Shown piece by piece: positions 10,201 to 18,927 of a stretch of 38,465 bases of DNA. The DNA lies in the NCBI GenBank assembly GCA_945860335.1, contig CAMAQW010000001.1, forward strand, positions 1-38,465, given 5' to 3'. This stretch comes from Sediminibacterium ginsengisoli (GTDB taxonomy: Bacteria; Bacteroidota; Bacteroidia; Chitinophagales; Chitinophagaceae). How positions within the stretch are numbered: position 1 is the first letter of the stretch; each line of letters opens with the position of its first letter. The notes under the pieces were generated by a model. That model did no database searches, had not been told where the DNA came from, and was given only the letters and a program-made list of their open reading frames with translations. Both the position numbers and the translations under genes were made by a program.

Positions 10201-10316
10201 ACTTACTTACGATCTCTAAAGCATGGAAAGGATTTGATCCTGAAATAAACAATGCTAATGCAGAATTTTATCCTTTAATGAGAACCTTTACTGCAGGTGT
10301 TAATGTAAACTTTTAA
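7203..10316 (+). CDS. SusC-type TonB-dependent outer-membrane transporter
   Basis: 1037 residues from the ATG at 7203; a TTG at 7197 extends the frame by two codons and is unlikely. Order of parts: signal peptide (1-20, ending VAQ), a carboxypeptidase-regulatory-like beta-sandwich (VAGRVTSASSGRPAEGISVLVKG, about 25-95), the TonB-box region (GEVVVVGYGSQKKASLTGSL), a plug domain (QALQGLAPGVTVQQQSGKPG...IVVRGQGSI; LIIVDGLAVG; IESITLLKDAASTAIYGNRASAGVVLVKTK), and a 22-stranded barrel ending in FTAGVNVNF. It forms the channel of the glycan importer with the SusD protein encoded 23 bases downstream. Length and every landmark are typical. The C-terminal Phe is the usual outer-membrane targeting residue. 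Confidence 0.97.
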   Translation: MKKVSLFCCFLLMILSSAVAQQFNVAGRVTSASSGRPAEGISVLVKGSKKGTTTNSSGNYNVSVNTGATLVFSGIGFATQELKVSGNTLDVVLQVTVGDIGEVVVVGYGSQKKASLTGSLVTLNNSALNKRQVSSTSQALQGLAPGVTVQQQSGKPGADGASIVVRGQGSISGSNAPLIIVDGLAVGSLDQIDPNAIESITLLKDAASTAIYGNRASAGVVLVKTKRATEKGLQVNYNAFVTQQQATSLPNRVSGIDHMLLSNEAEKNRTGIPTSSVFPQALIDRYKTTAPNNLDIIDTDWIKELFTNSGIMQNHNVQVSTSTDKVNLFSSFSYLKQEGLIPNSSFEKYDIRLNPEFKVNDKFSLVSVLAYNTNRTTNPSTGSAEFIIRQAIGLPAIGAGKFGPGMYGNAAQSNNRNPLAMAEAAGTSVVNGSTMLTRFGFNYKPISGLEIEAYWGRQVSNPWTKTFVKNADIYQPNIATGGYSFVGTWPGTTSLSESYTNNVYKTYLGQATYTKRFGNHSIKVLTGAQTELFTNYFFGASRTGFVNPNQPYLNLGSGIRDNNAGASELALAGFFARVNYSLSDKYYLELNGRRDGTSRFSQARNKQWGNFGAASAGWIFSKESFFKSISDVVTFGKIRGSIGGNGNQNIGNNYAYDAFYALSNYSNPNNGTNAYFGNVTTLGVALLQFANPDLSWETSKQWNAGLDLTLGKHFTVTADYYVKTLKNMLLQRTLPQSAGGLSNPFVNAGNMENKGWEFSVNYKKNFGKLGVDVTAMISDVKNNVLNLVPGTPFIGDGIRTAPGQALGSYFGYLANGFFTDSTDIKNSPIQFGIPWSATTANGPKPGDMKYKDISGPDGNPDGKIDNFDRTFIGNAFPRYEYSLNVNLTYKNFDLNIFGQGVGQRNNYLSGTGAVPFSSADFAASLLDIHKDYWRPDNQNATFPRLLPSGSGGNNYLLSSQWIRSAAYFRIKNVNLGYTLPQALLSKVKIKSFRVFVSAANLLTISKAWKGFDPEINNANAEFYPLMRTFTAGVNVNF

Positions 10317-10339
10317 TTGAACTCAATAAATTGAATACA

Positions 10340-12124
10340 ATGAAAAAATATTTAATCATACCAACGCTTCTAGCTGCCTTCGCTATTAGTAGTTGTAATA
10401 AGTTTTTAGATAGAAAACCACTTGATGCGTCTTCTTCTTCTACCTTTTTATCCAATCAATCAGAAATGGAGCAAGGCTTAGTAGGCACCTATGCATCGGC
10501 TATGTGGGTTATTGCTAATAACACCCCTATGCATTATGCGATTGAGTCTAGTACTGATATGGCGATTAAAAGAGGTGGAAATGCGGAAGATTTAATTGCC
10601 ATGGGCGATGGTGGTCCTTTTTTAGTTAACAATGCTATTTGTATATCAGCTTGGAACCAAGCATACAAATTGGTTCAGCGTGCCAACCAACAAATTGTTG
10701 GTATGGAAAATGGTAAGGCTAATGTAACACCGGTGGTATACAACCGAATAAAAGCAGAAGCCCAAGTGCTTCGCGCATGGGGTTATTTTCATTTAATGAC
10801 TTGGTTTGGTGACGTTCCATATTACAGAGCCATGCCATCTGTGGAAGAAGTTTTACAAGCTAAACGCACACCAGTTGCTACCATTGTTGCAGACATGTAC
10901 AAAGACTTAGATGAGGCAGTTGCAGCATTTGATGCAGCAGGTACATCTGCTGTACAAACAATTGGCAGGGTAAATAAGGGTGTTGCACTTGGATTAAAAG
11001 CAAAGTTGGCACTATTAATTAAAGATTTCAGAACAGCAGCAACTGCTACAAAAACCCTTATTGATGCTGGTCAGTATGGATTAAATCCTCGATTTACTGA
11101 TTTGTTTATGCTAAACGGTCAATCTGCTAATGCTAATAGAGAAATCTTGTTTGCGCAGACCTATCCAACAGACGTAAATGAACCACAAAACTGGATGGCT
11201 GTAATTGGTGTTCCTCGTCAGGTAACCAACTCTCAGAGTAGTTTGTTTCCAACGCAAAATTTAGTGGATCAATTTGAAGGAAGAGATGGTCTCCGTATTG
11301 ATGCTTCTACTGTTTATGATCCTGCAAATCCAAGACTTAACAGAGACAATCGACTTAAATGGAGTATTTATATGCCTGGTGATACCATGGTACATTTTGC
11401 ATCTAAAACAGCTGCACTACCTTACAATAACTTAAGGGAGCGTACGGTATTTAATATTTATACCAATGTGCGTCGTAAATTCAATTGGAGTACAGGTGTA
11501 TACAATGATGTAGCAACCAATAATGATTGGATTGGTGCGCAAGCTGCAGGTATTCAGTGGCAAGTAAGTGCTACCGGAAATATTGGCGGCGTTGGTTATG
11601 TATGGAACAAGTACAACGATTCTACTCAGTATACTTTTGAGTCTAGAGTTGGTTTTGTTTTAATGCGTTATGCAGATATTTTATTAACGTATGCAGAGGC
11701 TAAAATTGAGTTGAACGAAATTGATGCAACTGTTTTATCTGCCATCAATTTGGTTAGAGCAAGAGCTGGACAACCTGCTTCTGTGATTGGTAGCCAAACT
11801 GCGATGCGTACTTTAATTAGAAGAGAAAGAGCAGTTGAGTTTGCTGGTGAGGGGCTCCGTTTATTTGATTTAAGAAGATGGGATATTTATGCAAAAGCAA
11901 ATAGTGGACCAGTTGTTGGACTTTCACTAAACCCAGCGGTTCCTGCAGCTAGACCTACTTTTGATGCAGATAATATTCCTAATTATACGAGCAGTGTTAA
12001 CCAGCGTATTAGGTTTAGAAATCAAATCAGAAACAATAGCAACGCAAAATACAAGTTGTGGCCAATACCTCAATCTGAAATAGATAACAATCCAAATCTA
12101 ATACAGAATCCAGGCTGGAATTAA
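10340..12124 (+). CDS. SusD/RagB-type surface glycan-binding lipoprotein
   Basis: 594 residues from the ATG at 10340; an in-frame TTG at 10331 is less likely because the signal peptide begins at MKKYLII. The lipobox AISSC puts the lipidated Cys at residue 19, followed by NKFLDRKPLDA, typical of SusD N-termini. The TPR-rich core includes AEAQVLRAWGYFHLMTWFGDVPYY, and the C-terminal part carries FVLMRYADILLTYAEAKIEL, INLVRARAG, RERAVEFAGEGLRLFDLRRW and YKLWPIPQSEIDNNPNLIQNPGW, all hallmarks of RagB/SusD. It caps the SusC pore at the cell surface and captures oligosaccharide. It is the last gene of the operon, ended by a strong hairpin about 30 bases downstream. Confidence 0.97.
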   Translation: MKKYLIIPTLLAAFAISSCNKFLDRKPLDASSSSTFLSNQSEMEQGLVGTYASAMWVIANNTPMHYAIESSTDMAIKRGGNAEDLIAMGDGGPFLVNNAICISAWNQAYKLVQRANQQIVGMENGKANVTPVVYNRIKAEAQVLRAWGYFHLMTWFGDVPYYRAMPSVEEVLQAKRTPVATIVADMYKDLDEAVAAFDAAGTSAVQTIGRVNKGVALGLKAKLALLIKDFRTAATATKTLIDAGQYGLNPRFTDLFMLNGQSANANREILFAQTYPTDVNEPQNWMAVIGVPRQVTNSQSSLFPTQNLVDQFEGRDGLRIDASTVYDPANPRLNRDNRLKWSIYMPGDTMVHFASKTAALPYNNLRERTVFNIYTNVRRKFNWSTGVYNDVATNNDWIGAQAAGIQWQVSATGNIGGVGYVWNKYNDSTQYTFESRVGFVLMRYADILLTYAEAKIELNEIDATVLSAINLVRARAGQPASVIGSQTAMRTLIRRERAVEFAGEGLRLFDLRRWDIYAKANSGPVVGLSLNPAVPAARPTFDADNIPNYTSSVNQRIRFRNQIRNNSNAKYKLWPIPQSEIDNNPNLIQNPGWN

Positions 12125-12152
12125 TGATTCCACTGTCTTTATTGATTTATAG

Positions 12153-12183
12153 GCGGGCGCTACATTGTAGCGCCCGCTTTTTT
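12153..12183 (+). terminator. Rho-independent terminator after susD
   Basis: An 11-bp GC-rich stem (GCGGGCGCTAC with GTAGCGCCCGC, loop ATT) followed by six T residues. It ends the epimerase-FAD-SusC-SusD transcript. The T run overlaps the last codon of the convergent GH92 gene. The opposite strand lacks a T tract, so it looks one-directional. Confidence 0.9.
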
Positions 12184-14335
12184 ATTCAATCATATAGGTA
12201 AGCGAGCCTCCGTTCATGAGTTTATGATGCTCGATATAATGTTGGTCTAATTTTTTTCCATTCCAAAGTACAGATCTGATGTAAGCGTTTTTGTTGTCTC
12301 CTTTTTGTATTACGTTAATTGTCAACTTTTTATTTCCAGCAAGATTAATACTTGCATTTTTTACGAGCGGAAAGCCAAAAACATATTCTCCAGATGCAGG
12401 ATTCATGGGGTATAGGCCAAGTGAACTAAAAATATACCAGGCGCTCATTTGTCCGCAATCATCATTTCCAATTAATCCATCAGGTCCTGTTTTATAAAAG
12501 CTATCTGCAACCGCTTTTATCCATTTGGCTGCTTTATCGGGATAGCCTAGTGCACTATACATGTATATAATATGATGACTTGGTTCATTGCCATGCGCAT
12601 ATTGTCCAATTAAACCAGAAACGTCTGCAGAAGCATTTTCTCCGTGCAAAATGGATGGTGCATTAAATAAAGAGTCTAATTTATTTGCTAATACTTTTTT
12701 ACCACCATATAGTGCTGATAATCCTTCAACATCATGCGGAACAAAAAAACTATGTTGCCATGCCGTTCCTTCAATATATTGTCCTTCAAACCCATGTTCC
12801 GAAAGTAAGGGGTCAAAAGGTTCAATAAATTTTCCTTGACTATCTTTTGCACGCATGAATCCTGTTGATGCATCAAATAAATTTTGGTAATACTTTGCAC
12901 GCTCCATAAATAGTGCATAGTCTTTTGTTTTACCTAATTTTTTAGCTACTTGTGCAATGCACCAGTCATCATAGGCATATTCTAGGGTGATGGTTACACT
13001 CCAGCCATGTTTGTCTTGTGGCAGGTATCCATATTTTATATAATCGCCTGTACCTCTTTGTTTTTGAAACGCAGATTTTAACATGGCTTCATAAGCAGTA
13101 TCTACATTAAATCCAGGCATGTTTTTTAAAATGGCATCTGCTATAACCGGAATAGAATGATAGCCTGTCATGGTATTGGCTTCCCAGGTGCTAATATCCC
13201 ATACGGGTAGTAGTCCATTTTCTTTGTAAAACTGCAACATACTATTGATAAGATCTGGAACTAGCTTTGGTTGTGTGATTGTAAAAAGAGGATTGAGGGC
13301 TCTAAATGTATCCCACAAAGAAAAAATAGTATAACGCGGTTTTCCGCCTTCCATTTTTTGTACTTGTCCTTGTTGATTTTGGTAGGTGCCGTCTATGTCA
13401 GAATAAATTACCGGTGCTAAAGCAGTTCTGTAGAGTGCGGTGTAAAATTTAGTAGCAAAGGCTTTATTGGAAGTATTAATTTCAATTTTATTTAATTCCT
13501 TTTCCCATTTATTTTCTGCCTTTGCGGTGATTGAATTAAATGTTTGGCCACTAATTTCATTGAGTGCCAATCCTGATTTTTCAATACTAACATTACTAAT
13601 ACCGGTCTTTACGATTATCTTTTTTTGTAAAGGCTCAAATTCTAAAAGTAATTTTACCAATTTACCATGTGCCGTTTTATTTATTTCTTGTGCATCAATA
13701 AACCGGTATGATTTTATTTTAGCTGAAAATACAGATGTAAAATAAACACGTTGATTTTTTGCCCAACCGGTAGAATAGCGGTATCCGCCAATCGTTGAAT
13801 CGTTGATGATTTTAATAAAGGCATCTGTTGGTTGATCCCAATTTAATTTAAATCCCATATCGTATCTGATCCATGCCTGATTGGAAGGAAAGCTGTATTG
13901 CTGAATACCTGTTCTTTCGCTTGCCGATAATTCACAAACAATTCCGTTGTCTAGTTTAACTGAATAATAACCAGGTTTTGCACTTTCATTTTTATGGTTA
14001 AATGCATGTTTAATGACAGAGCGGTTGGCGCCAATAGAATCGGTTAGTGGTAATACTGAAATATCGCACCAGTCACCAATACCTGTACCGTTTAAGTGAG
14101 TGTGACTAAATCCAGCAATTGTTTTGCTGCTATAATGGTAGCCACTACACCAATCCCATCCCTCGTCTCCGTTGTCGGGACTGAGTTGAACCATACCAAA
14201 GGGAACTGTGGCTCCAGGATACACGTGTCCGTGTCCGCCTGTTCCTAAAAATGGGTCTACATAACGTGTTTTATTTTGCCCATTACTAATAGCAAATACT
14301 CCCAAAAAAGGGAGTAAGATCAATATTTTTTTCAT
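12182..14335 (-). CDS. GH92 family alpha-mannosidase, exported
   Basis: 717 residues with a signal peptide (MKKILILLPFLGVFAISNG). The mature N-terminus carries the GH92 signature DPFLGTGGHGHVYPGATVPF, then QLSPDNGDEGWDWCSGYHY and SHTHLNGTGIGD. The catalytic (alpha/alpha)6 domain has the conserved PRYTIFSLWDTFRALNPL, GNEPSHHIIYMYSALG (near residue 580) and GNDDCGQMSAWYIFSSLGLYPMNP. GH92 enzymes are calcium-dependent inverting exo-alpha-mannosidases, usually alpha-1,2 and sometimes 1,3, 1,4, 1,6 or mannose-1-phospho-6-mannose specific. Length matches the family. It sits 3 bases after the GHL10 lipoprotein gene on the same strand, so the two are co-transcribed, convergent with the SusCD operon. 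Linkage specificity cannot be told here. Confidence 0.95.
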   Translation of the reverse strand: MKKILILLPFLGVFAISNGQNKTRYVDPFLGTGGHGHVYPGATVPFGMVQLSPDNGDEGWDWCSGYHYSSKTIAGFSHTHLNGTGIGDWCDISVLPLTDSIGANRSVIKHAFNHKNESAKPGYYSVKLDNGIVCELSASERTGIQQYSFPSNQAWIRYDMGFKLNWDQPTDAFIKIINDSTIGGYRYSTGWAKNQRVYFTSVFSAKIKSYRFIDAQEINKTAHGKLVKLLLEFEPLQKKIIVKTGISNVSIEKSGLALNEISGQTFNSITAKAENKWEKELNKIEINTSNKAFATKFYTALYRTALAPVIYSDIDGTYQNQQGQVQKMEGGKPRYTIFSLWDTFRALNPLFTITQPKLVPDLINSMLQFYKENGLLPVWDISTWEANTMTGYHSIPVIADAILKNMPGFNVDTAYEAMLKSAFQKQRGTGDYIKYGYLPQDKHGWSVTITLEYAYDDWCIAQVAKKLGKTKDYALFMERAKYYQNLFDASTGFMRAKDSQGKFIEPFDPLLSEHGFEGQYIEGTAWQHSFFVPHDVEGLSALYGGKKVLANKLDSLFNAPSILHGENASADVSGLIGQYAHGNEPSHHIIYMYSALGYPDKAAKWIKAVADSFYKTGPDGLIGNDDCGQMSAWYIFSSLGLYPMNPASGEYVFGFPLVKNASINLAGNKKLTINVIQKGDNKNAYIRSVLWNGKKLDQHYIEHHKLMNGGSLTYMIE

Positions 14336-14338
14336 GAT

Positions 14339-15520
14339 TTATTTTATGTAGGGATAGAGTCCCTGGTACCAAGTTAATTTATCTTTTAAACCCTCATAAA
14401 AGAAAAACACTTCACCTTTAAACCCTTTGTTTCTGTTGCTCTGTATAAATTGAGACATCAAGGCATCTGACTGAACGGTGCTTCCCGATTTAACCAATAC
14501 ACCTGGATAAAAAGGAACTGCAGTATTTTTGTAATATGATTTTTGTTGGTTGATGGAGTTGTCGTAGTCGGTAATATTGTACCGATAAATTTGTGGAATA
14601 ATCGCATCCACCCATGCGCTATCTACCCAAGTTGGCCAGTCCTGTAAATATTCGGTATATCCAAAAGGATATGGACTAGGTGACATGGTAAATAAAATAG
14701 TTGGCTTAATGGCTTTAACTTCTGTTCTTAATCGTTTTAAAAAAACGTTTAGCTTGTCGGCTCTCCACTTTAACCAGCCCGCATCTGTAGGGGATGGGGG
14801 AGGATTGGCGCCACCGTTTTCTGATTTATATAAATTTACTGTATAGGCATCATATCCGCCTGTGGAAGGCATTGCAGGTAATCTGTCATCGCCTTGAACA
14901 CCATCAACATTATACTTGTTCACCACTTCTTTAAAAAGATCAACCATAAATTGTTGTACTTGCGGATGTAATCCATTGAGCCAATCGAATCCATTTTTTA
15001 CAACAAGTTGATTGTTTAAATCTTTTGCTGCCCATTCAGGTTTAGCAGCAACAATGGAGCCGCCGTTTGCAGAATAGGAGGATGAAAATCCATATTCAAA
15101 CCAAGCATGTACTTTTAATCCTGCTGCTTTACCTTCTTCAACGCATTCTTGTAATGGATCTCTACCAACAAATTTTTCCAACTGCTTAATGCCGGTTAAA
15201 TTTTGCATCACGGTGCTAGGGTAAATTGTTCTTGCATTGTTATATACAACAATAAACACATGGTTGATCCCGGCTAGTTTGCAATTGGACATCATTTGTT
15301 TAATGTTGTCTCTACTGTCTAATGCCGTACTCGCTGTTGTTGTTACCCAAACGCCACGCATGGCATTAGCGTCCCAAACTGGAACTGGATTGGGGTTTGG
15401 ATTGGGAGGAAGTGGTGTTGGCGTTGTACCGCCCTTTTTTGAACAAGCGCCAATGCTTACAAGTACAAATAAAAGAAGGCAAATGGATAGACTCTTACGA
15501 ATGTTTAGGTTGAAAAGCAT
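14339..15520 (-). CDS. GHL10-family (DUF187, YngK-like) glycoside hydrolase lipoprotein
   Basis: 393 residues. The lipobox SIGAC gives a lipidated Cys26, followed by a Gly/Pro/Asn linker (about 27-48). The TIM-barrel GHL10 domain starts at MRGVWVTTTAS. Key segments are NHVFIVVYNNARTIYPS, LKVHAWFEYGFSSSY, VDGVQGDDRLPAMPSTGGYDAYT, ILFTMSPSPYPFGYTEYLQDWPTWV and DAIIPQIYRYNITDYD; the acidic GDD segment on the barrel rim is a candidate active-site region. It is a clear paralogue of the protein at 17825-18922. The family is annotated as glycosyl hydrolase-like; no activity can be assigned from sequence. It is first in a two-gene operon with the GH92 enzyme and divergent from the MFS operon (76 bases between start codons). 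Confidence 0.85.
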   Translation of the reverse strand: MLFNLNIRKSLSICLLLFVLVSIGACSKKGGTTPTPLPPNPNPNPVPVWDANAMRGVWVTTTASTALDSRDNIKQMMSNCKLAGINHVFIVVYNNARTIYPSTVMQNLTGIKQLEKFVGRDPLQECVEEGKAAGLKVHAWFEYGFSSSYSANGGSIVAAKPEWAAKDLNNQLVVKNGFDWLNGLHPQVQQFMVDLFKEVVNKYNVDGVQGDDRLPAMPSTGGYDAYTVNLYKSENGGANPPPSPTDAGWLKWRADKLNVFLKRLRTEVKAIKPTILFTMSPSPYPFGYTEYLQDWPTWVDSAWVDAIIPQIYRYNITDYDNSINQQKSYYKNTAVPFYPGVLVKSGSTVQSDALMSQFIQSNRNKGFKGEVFFFYEGLKDKLTWYQGLYPYIK

Positions 15521-15596
15521 GACAAATGTTGAAATTGATGAGCTAACTTAATTAAATATTTTATAAATTTAATATAAGTTTTTAATATTTTTAATT

Positions 15597-16874
15597 ATGC
15601 GTCAACCTACAACCCCAAAATCGCCATTATTTTGGATTCCTAGCACTTGGTTTGCTATGGGATTGCCCTTCGTTGCTTTGTCTACGGCAAGTGCAATCAT
15701 GTATAAAAATTTTGGAATATCTGACACTAGTATTGCGTTTTGGACCTCGCTCATTATGCTTCCATGGACATTAAAGCCTTTGTGGGGACCATTTTTGGAA
15801 ATGTTTAAAACAAAAAAATATTTCGTTTATATCACGCAAATTATAACAGGATCGATATTTGGATTAATCGCTATTTCACTTCATCTAGATCATTTTTTTT
15901 CAATTTCAATTACATTAATGGCAATCATAGCCATTAGTGCCTCTACGCATGATACAGCGGCAGATGGTATTTATTTGAATGAATTAGATCCTGCACAACA
16001 AGCAAAATATGTGGGTTGGCAAGGTGCATTTTATAATGTTGCTAAAATAGTTTCGGGTGGCTTACTCGTTTATTTAGCAGGAGAATTGGAAAAGCGATAC
16101 GGGTTAATTAATGCATGGGTAACCGTTATGTCTTTTTACTGCATTATTATGGTATCGTTGGGTATTTACAATATGAAAATGCTTCCAGAGGGAGGTGTGT
16201 CAAAGCAGGTGGGTACTTTACAAGAAGGCTTTGATGTATTGAAAGATGTGATCATTACTTTTTTTCAGAAAAAAAATATTTGGTATGGGTTGGCTTTCAT
16301 TGTTTTTTACCGTTTTGCAGAAGGACAAGCAATAAAAATTACCCCTTTATTTTTTAAAGCTACAAGAGCAGAAGGTGGCCTCGGATTATCAACTTCGGAA
16401 ATTGGACTATTGTATGGTGTATTTGGAGCTGCTGCTTTTGTATTAGGATCGATTGTAGCAGGTAACTTTGTTTCTAAAAGTGGTGGGTTAACAAGAAAAT
16501 CTCTATTAATATTATGTTGTTTCTTTAATTTACCATTTGCTGCTTATGCCTACTTAGCCATTGCGCTTCCTACTAATTTATATGTTATTGGTTCGGCTGT
16601 TGCGATTGAGTATTTTGGTTATGGCTTTGGATTCGTAGGTTTGATTTTATACATTATGCAACAAATGGCCCCCGGAAAATATAAAATGGCGCACTATGCT
16701 TTTGGAAGTGGTTTAACCAATTTGGGTTTTATGTTACCTTCCATGATTAGTGGATTTGTAAGTGACAAAATAGGGTATCAATATTTCTTTATTTGGGTAC
16801 TTGTTTCTACCATTCCAGCCTTTTTAATTTCTTGGTTAGTACCCTTGCCAAATTTAAATGAAGAAAAAATATAA
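15597..16874 (+). CDS. AmpG/SLC33-like MFS permease
   Basis: 425 residues with about 12 predicted membrane helices. The opening FWIPSTWFAMGLPFVALSTASAIMYKNFGIS and the segment ISASTHDTAADGIYLNELDP (equivalent to the AmpG block around QDIAIDAY) place it in the AmpG-like branch of the major facilitator superfamily. These carriers bring sugar-containing solutes, classically anhydromuropeptides, across the inner membrane by proton symport. Here it begins a four-gene plus-strand operon with DUF4434, GHL10 and phosphodiester glycosidase genes, so it probably imports the product of this glycan locus. Whether the cargo is a muropeptide or an unrelated oligosaccharide is not decided by the sequence. 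Confidence 0.85.
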   Translation: MRQPTTPKSPLFWIPSTWFAMGLPFVALSTASAIMYKNFGISDTSIAFWTSLIMLPWTLKPLWGPFLEMFKTKKYFVYITQIITGSIFGLIAISLHLDHFFSISITLMAIIAISASTHDTAADGIYLNELDPAQQAKYVGWQGAFYNVAKIVSGGLLVYLAGELEKRYGLINAWVTVMSFYCIIMVSLGIYNMKMLPEGGVSKQVGTLQEGFDVLKDVIITFFQKKNIWYGLAFIVFYRFAEGQAIKITPLFFKATRAEGGLGLSTSEIGLLYGVFGAAAFVLGSIVAGNFVSKSGGLTRKSLLILCCFFNLPFAAYAYLAIALPTNLYVIGSAVAIEYFGYGFGFVGLILYIMQQMAPGKYKMAHYAFGSGLTNLGFMLPSMISGFVSDKIGYQYFFIWVLVSTIPAFLISWLVPLPNLNEEKI

Positions 16875-16884
16875 ATATTAGATC

Positions 16885-17817
16885 ATGCGCATTACAGGAA
16901 CTTTCATTGACGAAATTAGTCATGACATACCGCATCAAAATTGGGGGCCACGTGAATGGGAAAAAGATTTTCAATATATGCAGGCTGCCGGTATTGATAC
17001 GGTTATTGTAATTCGCTGTGGCTATAGAAAATTTTTGACCTATCCGTCGGATTATTTAATAAGTAAGCATCAGTGTTATGCGCCTCCAATCGATTTAATT
17101 GATTTGTATTTAACCTTAGCCGAGCGTTATGGCATGAAGCTTTATTTTGGTTTGTATGATAGTGGACACTACTGGGATACTGGAAATCTTCAGTTTGAAA
17201 TTGATGCAAATTTTTATGTTATTGATGAAGTATGGAAAAAGTACGGACATCGTACCGCATTTAAAGGTTGGTATTTGAGTACCGAAATAAGTAGAAAAAC
17301 AAAGGGCGCTATCGAAGCGTTTAATAGTTTGGGTCAAATGTGCAAGCAAATTAGCGGAAACTTACCTGTATTTATTTCTCCGTGGATTGATGGTAAAAAA
17401 GCAGTGATGGCTGCATCTGGTAATTTAACAAAAGAAGATGCCGTGTCCATTCTTGAACATGAAACAGAGTGGAATGAAATTTTTGAAGGTATTCATCAAA
17501 ACATTGATGCTGTTGCCTTTCAGGACGGTCATATTGATTATCACGAACTTCATGATTTCTTTTCAGTGAATAAAAAATTAGCTTCTAAATATAATTTAGC
17601 TTGTTGGACCAATGCCGAAAGTTTTGACCGGGATATGCCCATCAAATTTTTACCCATCAAATTTGAAAAATTAAAATTAAAATTAGAAGCTGCTGGCAAA
17701 TCTGAATATGATAAGGCTATTACTTTTGAATTTTCTCATTTTATGAGTCCTCAGTCGTCATATATACAGGCACATCATTTATACAACAGGTATTTAGAAT
17801 ACATAAACACGATATAG
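16885..17817 (+). CDS. DUF4434 domain TIM-barrel protein, cytoplasmic
   Basis: 310 residues with no signal peptide or membrane segment. The start MRITGTFIDEISHDIPHQNWGPREWEKDFQYMQAAGIDTVIVI matches the DUF4434 (PF14488) family, which belongs to the glycoside-hydrolase clan of TIM barrels. Other blocks are YGMKLYFGLYDSGHYW, FKGWYLSTEIS, FISPWIDGKK, IDAVAFQDGHIDYHELHDFF and LACWTNAESFD. STEIS and FQDGH sit where acid residues line the barrel in related hydrolases, so it may be a cytoplasmic glycosidase acting on what the MFS carrier imports. It begins 10 bases after the MFS stop and ends 7 bases before the GHL10 start, firmly inside the operon. Family identity is good; activity is unknown. Confidence 0.75.
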   Translation: MRITGTFIDEISHDIPHQNWGPREWEKDFQYMQAAGIDTVIVIRCGYRKFLTYPSDYLISKHQCYAPPIDLIDLYLTLAERYGMKLYFGLYDSGHYWDTGNLQFEIDANFYVIDEVWKKYGHRTAFKGWYLSTEISRKTKGAIEAFNSLGQMCKQISGNLPVFISPWIDGKKAVMAASGNLTKEDAVSILEHETEWNEIFEGIHQNIDAVAFQDGHIDYHELHDFFSVNKKLASKYNLACWTNAESFDRDMPIKFLPIKFEKLKLKLEAAGKSEYDKAITFEFSHFMSPQSSYIQAHHLYNRYLEYINTI

Positions 17818-17824
17818 AATTATT

Positions 17825-18922
17825 ATGAGGCGTACTATTTTTTTATTACTGGCAGTGTCTTTATTTCATTTTGCAATCCAAGCGCAGTCTACTTTAAATA
17901 ACAAGCTTCGTGGCACATGGATTACCAATGTGGCTAGTGATGCGATGTTAAATAAAAAAAATGTAGAAGAAGCGGTTTTAAACTGTAAGCGAAATGGCCT
18001 TACGGATATTTTTGTTGTGGTTTGGAATAATGGACTTACAACCTATCCAAGTAAAGTAGTTGAAAAATACATTGGCATAAAGCAAGATCCACGGTATAAA
18101 AAATTTGACCCTATTGCCTCTTTTGTAAGCGAAGGTCACAAGCATGGATTAAAAGTACATGCTTGGTTTGAGTTTGGATTTTCTTATGCCTATAAAGACA
18201 GTAGTTTAAATAATTGGCTATCAAAATACCCCAATTGGGTTGGCCGAGATCAGAAACAAAATCTTCTAAAGAAAAATGGATTTTTTTGGTGGAATAGTAT
18301 GCATCCAGAAGTACAAGACTTTATGCATCAAATGGTTTTAGAAGTTGTACAAAATTATAAAATAGATGGTGTGCAAGGGGATGATAGATTACCGGCAATG
18401 CCATCCGAAGGTGGATATGATTCATATACCGCTAAGGTGTTTGCAGATGAACACAATGGTGTAAACCCACCCGTGGATGCAAAAAATCCTTTGTGGCTGC
18501 AATGGAGAGCTAATAAATTAAATGACTTTGCAAAAAAATTATACGCATCAGTAAAAAAAACAAATGCCTCCTGTATGGTGAGTTGGGCACCAAGTATTTT
18601 TCCTTGGAGCCTTGAACAATATTTACAAGACTGGCCAACTTGGTTAAAAGATGGATATGCAGATCTTATTATTCCGCAGGTATACCGGTATCAATATGAC
18701 AATTATGCGGCTACTTTAAAAGCGGTAGCAAAACAGGTGCCTGCTTCTTTAAAAAATAAAATTTATCCTGGTATTTTAACTTCTTTAGGAGATGGGTACC
18801 GAGTAGATAGTACCTTTTTTGAAAAAATGATTGCATTAAATAGGCAAGAAGGGTATCATGGAGAAGTGTTGTTTTATTATGAAACAATTAAAGACGCAAA
18901 AAAGAGTATCTATAAAAATTAA
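17825..18922 (+). CDS. GHL10-family glycoside hydrolase, exported (second copy)
   Basis: 365 residues with a cleavable signal peptide (MRRTIFLLLAVSLFHFAIQAQ). There is no lipobox and no linker, unlike the copy at 14339-15520. The GHL10 barrel begins LRGTWITNVASDAM and shares with its paralogue HAWFEFGFSYAY, IDGVQGDDRLPAMPSEGGYDSYT, EYLQDWPTW-type (EQYLQDWPTWL) and DLIIPQVYRYQYDNY. By eye about half of the residues agree over the whole domain. One copy is probably anchored to a membrane and this one soluble in the periplasm, which suggests successive steps on the same substrate rather than redundancy. It lies 7 bases after the DUF4434 gene and 5 before the phosphodiester glycosidase gene. Confidence 0.85.
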   Translation: MRRTIFLLLAVSLFHFAIQAQSTLNNKLRGTWITNVASDAMLNKKNVEEAVLNCKRNGLTDIFVVVWNNGLTTYPSKVVEKYIGIKQDPRYKKFDPIASFVSEGHKHGLKVHAWFEFGFSYAYKDSSLNNWLSKYPNWVGRDQKQNLLKKNGFFWWNSMHPEVQDFMHQMVLEVVQNYKIDGVQGDDRLPAMPSEGGYDSYTAKVFADEHNGVNPPVDAKNPLWLQWRANKLNDFAKKLYASVKKTNASCMVSWAPSIFPWSLEQYLQDWPTWLKDGYADLIIPQVYRYQYDNYAATLKAVAKQVPASLKNKIYPGILTSLGDGYRVDSTFFEKMIALNRQEGYHGEVLFYYETIKDAKKSIYKN

Positions 18923-18927
18923 ATAGA

